Of a stretch of DNA of 47,616 bases, positions 37,301 to 44,641 are shown piece by piece. Every line of letters starts with the position of its first letter. The first letter of the stretch is position 1. A program made the position numbers and the translations under genes. Below the pieces are notes generated by a model. That model saw only the letters and a program-made list of their open reading frames with translations. It ran no database searches and was not told the origin of the DNA. The stretch comes from a bacterium (GTDB taxonomy: Bacteria; Electryoneota; AABM5-125-24; Hatepunaeales; Hatepunaeaceae): positions 1 to 47,616 of the forward strand of contig JAIPJL010000009.1 in the NCBI GenBank assembly GCA_021734165.1. The letters are read 5' to 3'.

Positions 37301-40300
37301 CTGTTTCAATGGTGGTGTCAGCGGGTACAGATTCAAATACCGGCGCATCATTGACATTTACCACGACAATATCAAACGTGTCAGAACCTGTTGCTGAAAG
37401 CGTGTCTTCAACCTCGACGACAATCCGGAGATCACCGAACCAGTTGTCATCGGCGTTAATGTGTAACAACCCTTCTTCGTGGTCAATTTCCACAACTGCA
37501 TTTTCATCCCCAACAATGAGTTCTGCCGTAAACGTGAGTTCATCAAAACCGTTATCTTCATCTTCAGCATAATCACTTAAATCAATAGTCAGCGTTTCGT
37601 CTTCATTAAAGCTTGTATCAGGAAGCGTAATGGCTGGCGCATCATTAATATTAGCGATGAACTCCCAGCTTAGCGCTCCCTCGTTAGCAGGATCTGAACG
37701 ATCATTAATTGTTGCAACCACTTCGATTAATTGCTCGTCGGTAAACTCAAACTCACTGACGTCTGCCGTTATTAAATAACCGGATTCTGTTTCAGTAATT
37801 TCAAAATCAAACGGATTTCCATCAAATAGGAATTCAGCGCTGTTCGATTCTATACCGCTGATTGCATCACTAACGAGAACAGAAATCTCCTCAAGAGTAC
37901 CTGCGTCAACAATTGTACCGTTACTCGGAGTCTCATTTGAAAACACCGGAGCATCGCTGTCCACAATCAACATCTCCGCATCGGTATGATCGCTCTCTGT
38001 ACCGGCTCTATTTCTTGCCGTTATATCAACGTAAGTTGTATCATCCAGAGATACAGCAGTATATTCGAAAACAAATTCCGTTGATTCACCAAGTGATACT
38101 TCCTCTCCGACATTCTCATCATCGAGGTAACCTCTAATGTAAGTATTTGCAATACCTTCACCGCTTAGTGAGATTTGGTTTGTGCTTGTATAAGTTTCAA
38201 AACTCACTATTTGCGGTGGATCAACAGGATCAAGATCAATATTGAAATCAAATTCAGTGGTGTCAACATTTCCGGCAATATCATAAACGATCAGTTGCGC
38301 TGTGTAGTCACCATTCGCAAGAGCGTCATCTTCTGAGATTTGTGCTGTCATCAAGTCCTCTTCCTTATCAAAGCTGACAGCAACTTCAAGCTCTCCGATT
38401 GTCAGATTAATGTTGTCAGTATCCAAACCGCTGCCAACATCTGTCAATGTAGCGGTGAATGAGGGTGTTTCTGTTGCGAGATAGGCTCCATCGACAGCTT
38501 CGAATTCTTCGGTCGCCGGTTCGGTTAGGTCAAGGAAGACACTCAATGTGTCGCTGTTATCGGACGGATTTCCACCGCCATCGAGCACAACAGCATATAT
38601 TTCATTCCAACCTTCAACAAGTTCAACTCCGGATACTTCAAAATCAGATTCCCATTCAACTGCGCTTTCTACGACAAGTGAATCTCCGAGGTAAATATTG
38701 ATATAAGCTTCGTTGTCTTCATAATTAGGTTCATCACCTCCAACAGAACCGGTTAAAGTGAATTCAGTTGTGTTATAATATTCACTTTCGGGCTCATCAA
38801 CCTCAGGTGGTTCCGGAGGTGTATCATCAAAGAAGAACTGCCATTGTTCTTCTCCGTCATTATCATCTTCATCGGCTCCAAAAACGTTCACCTCGTTAAA
38901 TCCTTCTTCAAGTCCCGGCATCTCATTGGGATCATCACGGTTTATGTCAACAGCATTATTTCTCATAGGAACACTTACATGTCCGGCGCTTATCAACATT
39001 CTGCGGCGACCGATGTAGGTAGTGTCATTATCGCGTGGATCACGCGGATTATTCAAAGCGACAATCATCATCCAGATAGACTCATTATTAACACCTATAT
39101 CTTCATCACCAATAACAAATGAAACTGTATCAGCATTAGCGCCACCGCCTTCACGCTCCCTTAATCCTCTTCCGGCAACGCCTCCAGGCGGAGGATAGAG
39201 ATTTTCAAAGAATGGAGGATTACGGTCAGCAACTCTTCTATCTATTCTGAAACTACCTCTTGCTGAGGCAAGATTACCGGCAAGATCTCTAACAACAACT
39301 CTCATTTCATGACCACCTTGTGCAAGTTCTTCAGATTCGAAATATATTGAGCCTTCTCTTTCACTCCACTCAACATCGTACCATTCACCATCAAGTCCAA
39401 AGCGTATTGATTCCTCGTTAATACCGCTTCCTGGCATAGGATCGGCAACAGGAATTGTAAAGCGGGGTCTAATGTTGCCGATAACCTCCACTTCCTCATC
39501 ATCAAGGAACCTGTGTTCAATGACCGGACGTTCGTAGTCGATAAAGAACCTGAATAAAATAGGCTCTTCGGTTGCATTACCGAGCCTATCAACCGCCGAA
39601 ATACCCAGAATATGTGTCCCTGCTGTCAAATGTTCGTCGCGGTCATCATATCTGTAATCCAAAGTGTCATCTTCAAATACAAAATCCCGTCCCGCTTCTA
39701 CTCGCTCGCCATCAAGTGTCACCAAAACCCCTTGATTTCTACGTCTGTTATAAACGTCACCAGCTTCAACACCACAGCCTCTGTCAATAACAGTGGCTAA
39801 AATACGAACATCACGTCCGTCTGAGTATTCCCAGGTAGATATAAATTCAATCTCAGGAGGTACGAGATCGAGATAAACTGCAAATCTGACAGGATCGGCT
39901 ATATTACCAACTGAATCACCACCGACTATATCAAACACATTATTACGAGCGCTTAGCTCAACCCTTTCAAAAATGAATGAACCATCTTCGCCTGCTTCGC
40001 CCTGCATCACGCGTCTTTTATTCCGGTAAAGCTCTAAATTCAAACACGGTTCTGCATAACCGGTGATGTTAATTGCTTCGCGTCTTGTATATTCCGGCAG
40101 TTCTTCGTCAACCTCAATTACGCCTGCGTCACTGTCAACTACAAACCAGCTATTCTTAACTGCAATATTTCTATAGCTGTCAACCGCTCTAATGCTAAAT
40201 CTATGAATACCTTCACTAAGCTCGTCAGATCCCCAACTGAATACGTTATACCTTTCACTCCAATCACCCTCGCAGTGTTCATTATCAAATGTTAATTCCA

Positions 40301-43300
40301 CCTCCCGAATTTCTGATATCTCATCAACTATCCCTGCGCCTAACTTAACTCGATTATATCGAATGACTTCACCGGAATCGGGTTGTATTATGGTAATTAC
40401 CGGAGGTTCTCTATCGTCAACAATTGCAGTAAATGTAACCATCGCAGCATCACGGCCACCATCAGGGTCAATAGCGAGGAAAGTTACTCTACCATACATA
40501 CCACGACGGTCATATCTTGGCGCCCAGACTAAAAGCCCGTGCCCTTCACCCTGGTCCTCAAATGTCGCTCCATAAGGCAAGCCCTGAGCAATTAACTCTA
40601 ATTCAGCCTGATCACCCTCATCGGGATCATGGGCGTAAACTTCTAATCTTAACGTATCACCAACGGTTACACGCTGATCCTCTATATCTTCTAATTCAGG
40701 CGACTGGTTACGATTGTAAATAATAACATTAACAGTCAGTGTATCTCTTTCGTCTCCATCAAAGGCGATGAAGCGTGGATAATATTCGCCTGAAGACTGG
40801 AGATCCGTTTGCCAGTTGAATATTCCCCTACCCCTTCCACGGTCTGTAAATTCTGCTCCTTCGGGTAGATCAATCGCTGAGAGACTTAGGTTTCCCTCGC
40901 GGTTTCTCATATTGCGATCATCTTCATCATAGGCTCTTACACCAAATACTACACGCTCACCCTCAGTAGCCTCAACGTCTTTAGCTTCACACCATTCCGG
41001 AGGCTGGTTGATGTTGTTTACGGTGATAGTCACAGTTTCTTCATCATAGCGAGGCGGTTGCCCGTAATCAGTGACCCGGAAAGTAACCTGATATTCACCA
41101 GCCTGATTCGAGCTTGGAGTCCATCTGAAGAGATTCTTTTCCAGAGAAGCGCCTCGAATTTCACCGGAGAAACTAAAGCACAGTCTGTTTCCATCGGGAT
41201 CTTCTGCTGATAGTTGTAATGAATACCGCTCCTCCTCATCGATCTCTATAGCGCCAATCTCAGCAAGTACAGGAGGCTGGTTTGCGTTTTCAATACCAAT
41301 TTGCATACGCATTTCCACAGCATCCCAACCGTCAAAAGCTATAAAAGTCAACGCATATTCACCAGCCTGATCATAATCGGGAGTCCATGTGAAAATACCG
41401 GCGCCATTACCGCGATCGGTAAATTGTATATTATCGGGCAGGTTTTCTCGATTCAGCAGCAAACTGATAGGATCTCTATCCGGATCAGTTGCTACAACGG
41501 CAAACTCGAGTGTTTCACCTTCTGCGCCTTTCGTATCTCTGGGTTGCCTCCAATAAGGTTCTCTATTTCTATTATCCGGTTTAAGATTCACAACGCTTTC
41601 AGCTCTGTTCTCCCAACGCTCAGGACCTTCTTCCCATTCAAATCTTGCGAGATAAACTTCATCCCTCTCACGCATCCAGACTCTGAAATAAATCCGCTCA
41701 CCTTCCTGAAAACCCTCGATGATATTATTAGTTTCACTATCATCACCAAACGCTTGAATCGTGTATGGTCTTTCTTCACCAACTGTAACAGCGCCCGCAA
41801 CTGTTCCGCGCGGTGTTATTACTGCAATCTCATCACCTTCTCGAAGATCAACCTCTTCAACATTAATTATGTGCGATTCTTCTGTCTCGATCCAGTTAAA
41901 ATGTCTGTCGTTTGAATAAAGAGCGACAATGGTTGATTCGCCATCTTGCCAGGTATCGGGTCCGTATAAGAACGTAGAAATAGCGTTATATTCTCTTTCA
42001 GCATCATTATCCCAGAACTTGAATGAAAAGTGTTCATCATCTCTAAAACCTTCCCTATCACCTGTTTCGGGATTATCGCCCCAGGCGTTAAACGCCATTT
42101 CAGCGTTATCACGAATAATCAAAGCGCCGGAGCAAAGACCTCCTTCGGTGAAGACGCCGATTTCATCATCTTCAGAAAGGTTTTCATCATCAAGTACAGC
42201 CCGAACCACCTCAATGTGATGGCTCATTTCCGTAATGGTATATTCAAAATATCCGGTTTGAATTCCGATGCCTGATAATTGAACCGTTTCTTCAATAAAA
42301 TCGTTGCTTGCCGTTAGTGTAGCATTATAATGACCGGGTTCAGAAGGGGAGAATAATATAGTGACTGTCCGGCGTGCATCTACAGCCATATCAATTGGTT
42401 CATTATCATTAACTGTGAATACTTCGTTATCTATTGAAAGTTCAAGGTTTTCAATCGAAGTTGTTCCGATTGATCTGAGAGTGAGGGTTCGCTCCGCTCC
42501 ATTATCGATTTCAACCTGATTGAAATCAATAGTCCTGGGACTAACTGCTAATATAGGTCCTACATAAAGAGCTACAACAGAATATCCATCCCGACGCCAG
42601 GCTTCATTTCCTGCAGCAATCTTAAACACAGTATTATAGGTTTCCCTTGCATCAGAGTCCCAATATTGGAAGTAGAATCTTTCGTCTTGCCTAAATCCTT
42701 CTACTGGTTGCGTGTTGGGATTATCACCCCAGGCAGTGAAGATAAAGCCTTCTTCACGACGGTATCTATCTCTATCATATATGCGATCGTTAGTTCCATT
42801 AAAACGATATGCGCCTGCAACCTGATCATGCTCAGTCAAAATCGCTATCTCATCGAGGTTGTTTTCATCTTCTTCCCATTCAAGGGTTTCACCAAAATAA
42901 TATATACTTTCAAATACGATTGTATGTGGTAATCCGCTTCTGACATATTGGTAATGATCAGATAAAATTTCGATGGTTATCTGAACTGTAACTTCACTGT
43001 TCCCATCAGAAACTGCAAATATCGCTACATAAGTTCCGTGTTGTCCGGCTTCCGGTTCCATTTCAAATAATACTTCATTGTGATCAACATGAATGCGTGC
43101 ATCTGCTTTATTATCTGGAGATTCAATAAAATCCCATGCAAATTCCAGTTCATCATTTTCGGGATCATCAGCCGCTAAAACAAAGGTTAATTCTTCACCA
43201 ACAAACCCTCTTGCATAATTCTTTTCAGGTACTTGTGTCCATTCTGGTGGTCGATTTGTATCGATTACCGTGATCGGTACTTCAACGGAAACTTCTTCAG

Positions 43301-44543
43301 AGCCATCTGTAATTATAAATTCGGCAGTGTAATCACCGGCATCTGCATCTGTTGTACGCCAACTGAATAATCCTCTGCCGTAACCATAATCCCTGAAGTA
43401 AACCTCGCGGGGTAGATCTTCTGAACGATACTCAATAGAAAGTCTATCACCGTCAAAATCTCTGCCGATAACCCAGAAAGCAATCGCCGCTTCCTCATTT
43501 ACTTCAATCGCTTCCGGAACATTACCCCATTCAGGTGGGCAGTTTGCATCGTTAATCGCAATCTGAACAACAGTCTCCACTTTTTCCTTGCCATCAGTTA
43601 AAATAAACGCAGCTTCGTATTTACCTTCGTCATCATAATCCGTCTCCCATTCAAAAGTTCCCACAACGCGGTTGGCTGTGTACATTTCATATTCAAAATG
43701 TGCGTCTTCCGGTATATTATTAGTCTCATATTCAATAACCAATTCCTCATTATCATCTTCATCTATTCCATAAACACGAAAAGCAATCCTTTCACCCTCA
43801 TTAACTGTTATTTCTTCTGGAGGTTCTTCATCCCAAGCAGGCGCTGTGTTATCACTGTCATAAACACCACCGGCTCTCAGCAGAAGATCTCCTTGAACAA
43901 GGTCGTTATATTCCGTCCAGTCGCGATGGTCATCTGATAATTCGCGAGCGATAAAGCTGCTTCCGCTATCGTGATCTCGGTCATAGAAATTCCACCATCC
44001 ATCACCCTCACGTGGTTCACCCTCGCGGCGTCCTCCCGGAGCAGGTCCATAGATAATATTAAAGCTCTCACCTTGCTCGAATTTAACCCACCGATCTTCG
44101 GGAATTTCAACATTAATCCAGTTGTTTTGAAGATTATCTCTGTCCCATTCCTTGATTTCATTGATCCTTGTCTCAAAAAGCTTGTCGCAAAGGTTATGAT
44201 CTTGGTCTTCTGTGAGTACCCAAACATAACAGGGAGCGCGATTGTTAGGTCCATCGTTGAGTACCATGAACTGAATTGAATGCAATTCAAAATTGTATTC
44301 AGGTGTGAAGATTACGCGTGAAAAATAGTCCTCAAACTCTTGAACTAAACCCTTTGGTTCACCATCATCGTACGTTATCCAATCAGGACTCCCTTGTTCT
44401 GGATCCCTGCGAGGCGTTAATTCTTCGTTGTTATTTCCCGCGTTGAGGAGAATGGAGACTGAGTTTTCATTATCTTGCGCTAACAGAGAAGTAGCTAATA
44501 ACAGCAGTAAGAGCGCTGAAAGAAAGGGTGTGCCCTCTTTCAT
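25302..44543 (-). CDS. Giant secreted Ig/cadherin-repeat surface protein (about 6,413 residues) with type IX sorting domain
   Basis: The start is the ATG at 44543: GGGAGC precedes it and a signal peptide follows ('FLSALLLLLLATSLLAQ'). A frame extension to 44609 adds 22 residues before the signal and is unlikely. Order by approximate residue: 23-232 N-terminal beta domain; 233-525 three Ig-like repeats; 526-993 three copies of a roughly 115-residue 'GDEIAV...AWGDNPET...FKFWD' module, with a choice-of-anchor-D/ASH-like domain after the first; 994-1378 four Ig repeats; 1378-2298 bacterial Ig-like domains ('VDSDAPVFS', 'DLVPPEIEF'); 2298-2968 six cadherin-like domains ('VNDAP' links); 2968-5478 twenty-six Ig repeats of about 96 residues; 5478-5618 one cadherin-like domain; 5618-6314 seven more Ig repeats; then a sorting domain ('QPVYPNPFNPIASVKFGLP', 'LPTGVYIFTL', 'KGVLIR'). 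DPDGD motifs throughout suggest calcium binding. Predicted very acidic. Likely a fibrous adhesin or matrix protein; no enzyme domain seen. Confidence 0.93.
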   Translation of the reverse strand: MKEGTPFLSALLLLLLATSLLAQDNENSVSILLNAGNNNEELTPRRDPEQGSPDWITYDDGEPKGLVQEFEDYFSRVIFTPEYNFELHSIQFMVLNDGPNNRAPCYVWVLTEDQDHNLCDKLFETRINEIKEWDRDNLQNNWINVEIPEDRWVKFEQGESFNIIYGPAPGGRREGEPREGDGWWNFYDRDHDSGSSFIARELSDDHRDWTEYNDLVQGDLLLRAGGVYDSDNTAPAWDEEPPEEITVNEGERIAFRVYGIDEDDNEELVIEYETNNIPEDAHFEYEMYTANRVVGTFEWETDYDDEGKYEAAFILTDGKEKVETVVQIAINDANCPPEWGNVPEAIEVNEEAAIAFWVIGRDFDGDRLSIEYRSEDLPREVYFRDYGYGRGLFSWRTTDADAGDYTAEFIITDGSEEVSVEVPITVIDTNRPPEWTQVPEKNYARGFVGEELTFVLAADDPENDELEFAWDFIESPDNKADARIHVDHNEVLFEMEPEAGQHGTYVAIFAVSDGNSEVTVQITIEILSDHYQYVRSGLPHTIVFESIYYFGETLEWEEDENNLDEIAILTEHDQVAGAYRFNGTNDRIYDRDRYRREEGFIFTAWGDNPNTQPVEGFRQDERFYFQYWDSDARETYNTVFKIAAGNEAWRRDGYSVVALYVGPILAVSPRTIDFNQVEIDNGAERTLTLRSIGTTSIENLELSIDNEVFTVNDNEPIDMAVDARRTVTILFSPSEPGHYNATLTASNDFIEETVQLSGIGIQTGYFEYTITEMSHHIEVVRAVLDDENLSEDDEIGVFTEGGLCSGALIIRDNAEMAFNAWGDNPETGDREGFRDDEHFSFKFWDNDAEREYNAISTFLYGPDTWQDGESTIVALYSNDRHFNWIETEESHIINVEEVDLREGDEIAVITPRGTVAGAVTVGEERPYTIQAFGDDSETNNIIEGFQEGERIYFRVWMRERDEVYLARFEWEEGPERWENRAESVVNLKPDNRNREPYWRQPRDTKGAEGETLEFAVVATDPDRDPISLLLNRENLPDNIQFTDRGNGAGIFTWTPDYDQAGEYALTFIAFDGWDAVEMRMQIGIENANQPPVLAEIGAIEIDEEERYSLQLSAEDPDGNRLCFSFSGEIRGASLEKNLFRWTPSSNQAGEYQVTFRVTDYGQPPRYDEETVTITVNNINQPPEWCEAKDVEATEGERVVFGVRAYDEDDRNMRNREGNLSLSAIDLPEGAEFTDRGRGRGIFNWQTDLQSSGEYYPRFIAFDGDERDTLTVNVIIYNRNQSPELEDIEDQRVTVGDTLRLEVYAHDPDEGDQAELELIAQGLPYGATFEDQGEGHGLLVWAPRYDRRGMYGRVTFLAIDPDGGRDAAMVTFTAIVDDREPPVITIIQPDSGEVIRYNRVKLGAGIVDEISEIREVELTFDNEHCEGDWSERYNVFSWGSDELSEGIHRFSIRAVDSYRNIAVKNSWFVVDSDAGVIEVDEELPEYTRREAINITGYAEPCLNLELYRNKRRVMQGEAGEDGSFIFERVELSARNNVFDIVGGDSVGNIADPVRFAVYLDLVPPEIEFISTWEYSDGRDVRILATVIDRGCGVEAGDVYNRRRNQGVLVTLDGERVEAGRDFVFEDDTLDYRYDDRDEHLTAGTHILGISAVDRLGNATEEPILFRFFIDYERPVIEHRFLDDEEVEVIGNIRPRFTIPVADPMPGSGINEESIRFGLDGEWYDVEWSEREGSIYFESEELAQGGHEMRVVVRDLAGNLASARGSFRIDRRVADRNPPFFENLYPPPGGVAGRGLREREGGGANADTVSFVIGDEDIGVNNESIWMMIVALNNPRDPRDNDTTYIGRRRMLISAGHVSVPMRNNAVDINRDDPNEMPGLEEGFNEVNVFGADEDDNDGEEQWQFFFDDTPPEPPEVDEPESEYYNTTEFTLTGSVGGDEPNYEDNEAYINIYLGDSLVVESAVEWESDFEVSGVELVEGWNEIYAVVLDGGGNPSDNSDTLSVFLDLTEPATEEFEAVDGAYLATETPSFTATLTDVGSGLDTDNINLTIGELEVAVSFDKEEDLMTAQISEDDALANGDYTAQLIVYDIAGNVDTTEFDFNIDLDPVDPPQIVSFETYTSTNQISLSGEGIANTYIRGYLDDENVGEEVSLGESTEFVFEYTAVSLDDTTYVDITARNRAGTESDHTDAEMLIVDSDAPVFSNETPSNGTIVDAGTLEEISVLVSDAISGIESNSAEFLFDGNPFDFEITETESGYLITADVSEFEFTDEQLIEVVATINDRSDPANEGALSWEFIANINDAPAITLPDTSFNEDETLTIDLSDYAEDEDNGFDELTFTAELIVGDENAVVEIDHEEGLLHINADDNWFGDLRIVVEVEDTLSATGSDTFDIVVVNVNDAPVFESVPADTTIETGTEFQMEFTASDVDPDDELTFDDDTDIFDIDQNGQVSFTPDSEMLGQHVIQFYVTDTDEASDMVEFNLFIVEPNQEVELTTPIDDVAIDEDADPTEIVDLDDVFSDPEEAALNYTIEYSQEGILLDIDEETSVLTLSPDLDFNGEVEVTIYADDLAGSEISDIFTVTVNPVNDAPLQVGLLPELVLTTEDAGRTVIADLDTVFTDVEDNELNFDCSGGDHLGVDIDEDLLLSINPDEDWNGEEAFTLSADDGVESARLMGNFGQSPGRDDTSELEISVEVEAVNDAPRIAVDDPFTVEMDEDQEPLTIETAIADLFNDPDQGDVVTVSWDDDPDGIIELSLDDNEEYIIASIVTENFNGNHDYEITATDLDGEETGLTLTFSINAVNDPPEVTQSIEDIEIDEDANPRHVEIASLGSIFNDVDGDELEYSIEGAPAQLNIGIDEDNILYVEPDDNYNIPNGVEITVFAEDGIAEQVGAGLDVSFRFGESAAIRDTGPVRALRSVGEAGSSKSFETSTERGLRSFNSGNPGFEPNRDDEIDNSFELTIHPSNDDPYWEETSAQETDEMQTLEFLVTADDPDLEYEGDDLTLTIIDDDDLTDLSAEFTDNGDGTGTFTWQPGYDDSGEYNPVFRVTDSNEAYDDMPVTISVNHVNREPVWDDLPEDVEIAEEEELELTVEGSDPDGDAVSLSAESDDLPEGWEFTDNEDGTGTFNWTTGFNDEGSYTISFTIADNEFEVTAEVIVSVGDVNRPPVWDDVPANESVYEDATLSFTVQGSDPDEDDVSFTADSEDLPEGWEFMDNDNGTADFTWTTGYDDAGEYTLALTVSDDEFNIDAEVVITVNNTNRTPVWDNIPEAEEVDENQQLQFVVESSDPDDDALSIDASSQDLPEGWEFNDNEDGTGTFTWTPSYDDAGSYTLTLNLTDGDFEVDPDVTITVNNVNRVPGLIEVPDQFVTDENEALEFTIEGDDPDGDDITIDAASDDLPQGWEFTDNENGTGDFNWTPSYNQAGEYAITFTVSDNDLSEEYERTITVNNVNRAPVEGNISDSYEGNEDEQLAFQIGFTDPDGDQIRINASSNELPEGWEFTDNENGMGDFNWTPSYNDAGEYELTFTASDGSLNNTVDVLILVNNINREPVWDYIPDQVEVSEVHALEFDVEASDPDGNSLTITYSSDDIPDNAEFTDNQNGTGSFYWTPTYNDAGEYTALFTLEDDEASVERTVTITVNNVNRAPVISDLNDRNEINVSESDLVEFELSASDPDGDGLSFSFDPGDLPESAELTDNHDGTASFSWQTGYIDAGEYYPLFSASDDDLEGDLEVLIIVGDVNRSPAWEEVVNEISVNENNNCEFTISATDPDGDALTIDAASDDLPYGWDADDNHDGSCSFNWRPSFDDAGEYTVVFTVSDRDFEVETETVIIVSNTNRAPVFSDISQEVETDEMDQLEFIIEASDPDGDNVAISAASDDLPDGWDFTDNDNNTGTFNWTPGYEDSGEYTVTFVISDGSLENQSEVTIHVNHVNRAPAWDDAPENVEVNEDYELEFSVTASDPDGDNLSLEALSENLPEGWNFNDNGNGSGLFTWTPGFEDAGEYTVVFIVSDNDYDIETETVITVNSTNRAPVWEDIPDEFSSNERTEIEFRIEASDPDGNALTIEAASDNIPEGWEFNDNRNGSGRFNWTPGYEDSGDYSVTFSVSDAEFDVDAEVSFTVIHVNRSPIWTDIPNSISAEEEDFVEFAVEGSDPDGDDVTIEMSDRGSLPDQAEFEYNNDGAGVFSWQTNNEDEGSYTVEFTISDGELEETEDVIITVGDVNRPPVWTDIPENTETDENSELSLTIEGSDPDDDDVTIEVTSTNLPEGWEFTDNQNGTAAFSWTPDYFDAGEYYIIFTISDNEFHVARRVDVTVNNVNRSPVFNDAVESVEVNENSRIEFTVEAADPDNEDLTITANSDNLPEGWRFTDNRDGSGTFTWMTNYNSAGEYSVVITATDDDLETDTEVALIVNNVNRTPVWINLDQNIETDENEELTFDIETSDPDGDELTLSGNSEDIPEGWTFEDNEDGTGTFNWTPSYDDAGEYQITFLVTDGGLSSERNVNITVNNVNRTPVWDYVPEDLDVDENSELEFTVEASDPDGDQLTLEASSNDMPEGWEFTDSEDGTGTFNWTPTYDDEGQYTLILNVSDDDLNVGAEIRITVNHVNQAPRWVDIPRSINGAEEDFIEFTVEGSDPDGDDITIEISDRGGLPESAQFEYNDDGTGAFSWQTTNDDGGSYTVEFTLADDEFNVTEEVVISIGDVNRAPVWDNVPERVEVDENSELSFTVEGSDPDGDDVTIETASDDLPDGWDYEDHQDGTATFTWTPGFEDSGEYSATFTISDAEYNCEAAVSITVNDVNRTPAWDDVPETVEFDEDQWIEFTVSGSDPDGDELTITASSEDLPEGWEFTDCEDGSGEFAWKPGFDDSGEYSVLFTVSDGEFDLEAQTEITVNHVNRSPDWEDIVESAEVDEDSELSFTVTGSDPDSDDLTIELTSDNLPDGYEFVDHEDGSATFTWTPTYNDAGEYSALLTLSDGQIAIESELSVTVNHINRSPVWDDEIPESAEVDEDSELSFTVTGSDPDGDNVSIGFTSDNLPEDYEFVDHEDGSATFTWTPTYDDAGEYSALLTLSDGQIEVESGVDITVNNVNRAPEFTDIPEDAEINEDELLEFTIEAEDPDGDDLTIEAVSDDLPDGWEFTDNEDGTGNFAWRSSYDDAGEYHVMFTVSDGELEDECNWLIMVDNVNRRPIWNEPDADEPIRADEGDEIVINISAHDPDSDDISISLTDLGGLPDDIEFEDNQDGTAVLTWQTDFEDEGRYTPTFIVSDGELETEVELTIGVGQVNLEPVWDAPDPDELISCNESEELAFEVIVHDPDEDEVSITITDRGGLPEEAGFTDNHNGTGNFVWETGYEDEGEYHPVFTVSDGTLSIEVTLNLEVVNRNREPVWTEIPEEVVGSEDSVIEFTVEGADPDDNDLTIEASSDDLPEGWQFTDNHNGSGEFSWETNFEHEGEYTLTVALSDGEYNVEADILIIVEGENRPPEVVNPIDDIEIDEDSEETLIADLDEVFDDPDGDMLTYEIITNIENLNLNLDAQSHELYFTPEENYFGENEIVIAADDGNDQQAAMVVRFGAQADDLNGNTITSRSLRNSGRINYINLPPRRDDDVADEFVINILPVNDAPVIADENERAMPDEIDEQITEGEELRIELQAYDIEDDNRELDWSVVDDGDLPDGWELNDNQNGSCVFTWTPSRGDAENAPYNPVFRVTDSEDDVDELTVNIAVEAGEFNDPPVIIEPTEDETYRVTIDEGSRYSLTFTAEDPNEDDNLSWSVIDDGGLPNGWEFIDNEDGSAEFVWTPGYDDEGEYNPRMLVEDGNDHSDAIELVITVDNVNREPVITEPEGDPYRVNIQEDEELRISFNAEDPDEDALTWTVADEDGLPEGWEFTDNENGTAEFVWTPAFEDEGEYNPIFRVSDDDASDEIEVLIAVGNCNRRPEWVDIPEEVELTEGEEVVAVVEAFDPDNDELSLSASSDDLPEGWQFDDNEDNTMTITWTPSFDDAGEYTLTLTASDEEFDVAVDVRIIVRDDNRPPEWTDIPESVEIDENSQLEFSIEGSDPDNDSLSITAESDDLPDGWEFNDNGDGTGDFAWTPSYDDAGEYTVVFTISDGEYNVDAEVVITVNHTNRSPIWVDIPQSVNIVENELLEFTIVGSDPDDDNISIEATTEYLPDGWEFTDNGDGTGDFSWTPGFEDAGNYTATFIISDGEFDAEEDVIITVGNVNRPPEWTDIPESVEIDENELLEFSIVGSDPDVDDLTIELYSDNLPDAVEFIDNGDGTGTFTWTPTYDDAGEYSATFTISDGEAQVETVVDIVVNNVNNIPDEDEALPIEFTLQPVYPNPFNPIASVKFGLPEASDIHLMVWDGSGRLIETVMSEQLPAGWHTVQWSADNLPTGVYIFTLRAGDVNLVTKGVLIR
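25600..27690 (-). repeat. Coding tandem repeats, distal block of seven Ig-like units
   Basis: Seven repeats of about 95-100 residues, each with the frame 'NRxPxWxDIPExVE-DEN', 'SDPDxDxL', 'LPDGWEFxDNxDGTG-F-WTP', 'YDDAGEYxxxFxxSDGE'. The first three are diverged ('VIADENE', 'VIIEPTED', 'VITEPEGD'); the last four are close to the main array. Confidence 0.85.
28110..35640 (-). repeat. Coding tandem repeats, main block of 26 Ig-like units
   Basis: Twenty-six consecutive units in about 7.5 kb average 290 bases. The strongest conservation is in 'SDPDGD', 'LPEGWEFTDN', 'GTGTFTWTP', 'DAGEYT' and the linker 'VNNVNRxP'. Similarity is visible in DNA as well, for example the string 'TCATCGTAAGTCGGCGTCCA' and near variants once per unit. 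Repeats at about 29280-29570 and 29570-29860 are the most alike. Confidence 0.85.
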
Positions 44544-44625
44544 AAAAGCTCCCTGTATTTTGTTTACTATATTCAGGATATACCCCCGCCTAACAAAACA
44601 AACTAACATAATAAATTCCTTAAAA

Positions 44626-44641
44626 TGTGATCTGGATCACA
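44626..44641. promoter_or_regulatory. CRP/FNR-family binding site upstream of the giant gene
   Basis: TGTGATC-TG-GATCACA is a perfect 7+7 inverted repeat with a 2-base centre. It matches the CRP consensus TGTGA-N6-TCACA at all ten fixed bases and sits in A/T-rich flanks ('AAAA' before). It lies 83 bases upstream of the giant gene ATG at 44543 with no other gene between. The regulator is not in the window. No -35/-10 pair could be fixed. Confidence 0.6.

Noticed and set aside
25904-44290. Many open frames of 60-210 codons on both strands within the giant gene, often Ser-rich ('SSPSGSEP')
   Set aside because: They are shadows of the repeated codons in the true frame, recur once per repeat, and have no ribosome sites or family resemblance.
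44544-44609. Upstream extension of the giant gene by 22 residues
   Set aside because: It would put Arg and Ile/Asn-rich residues in front of a complete signal peptide, and the ribosome site lies before the ATG at 44543.
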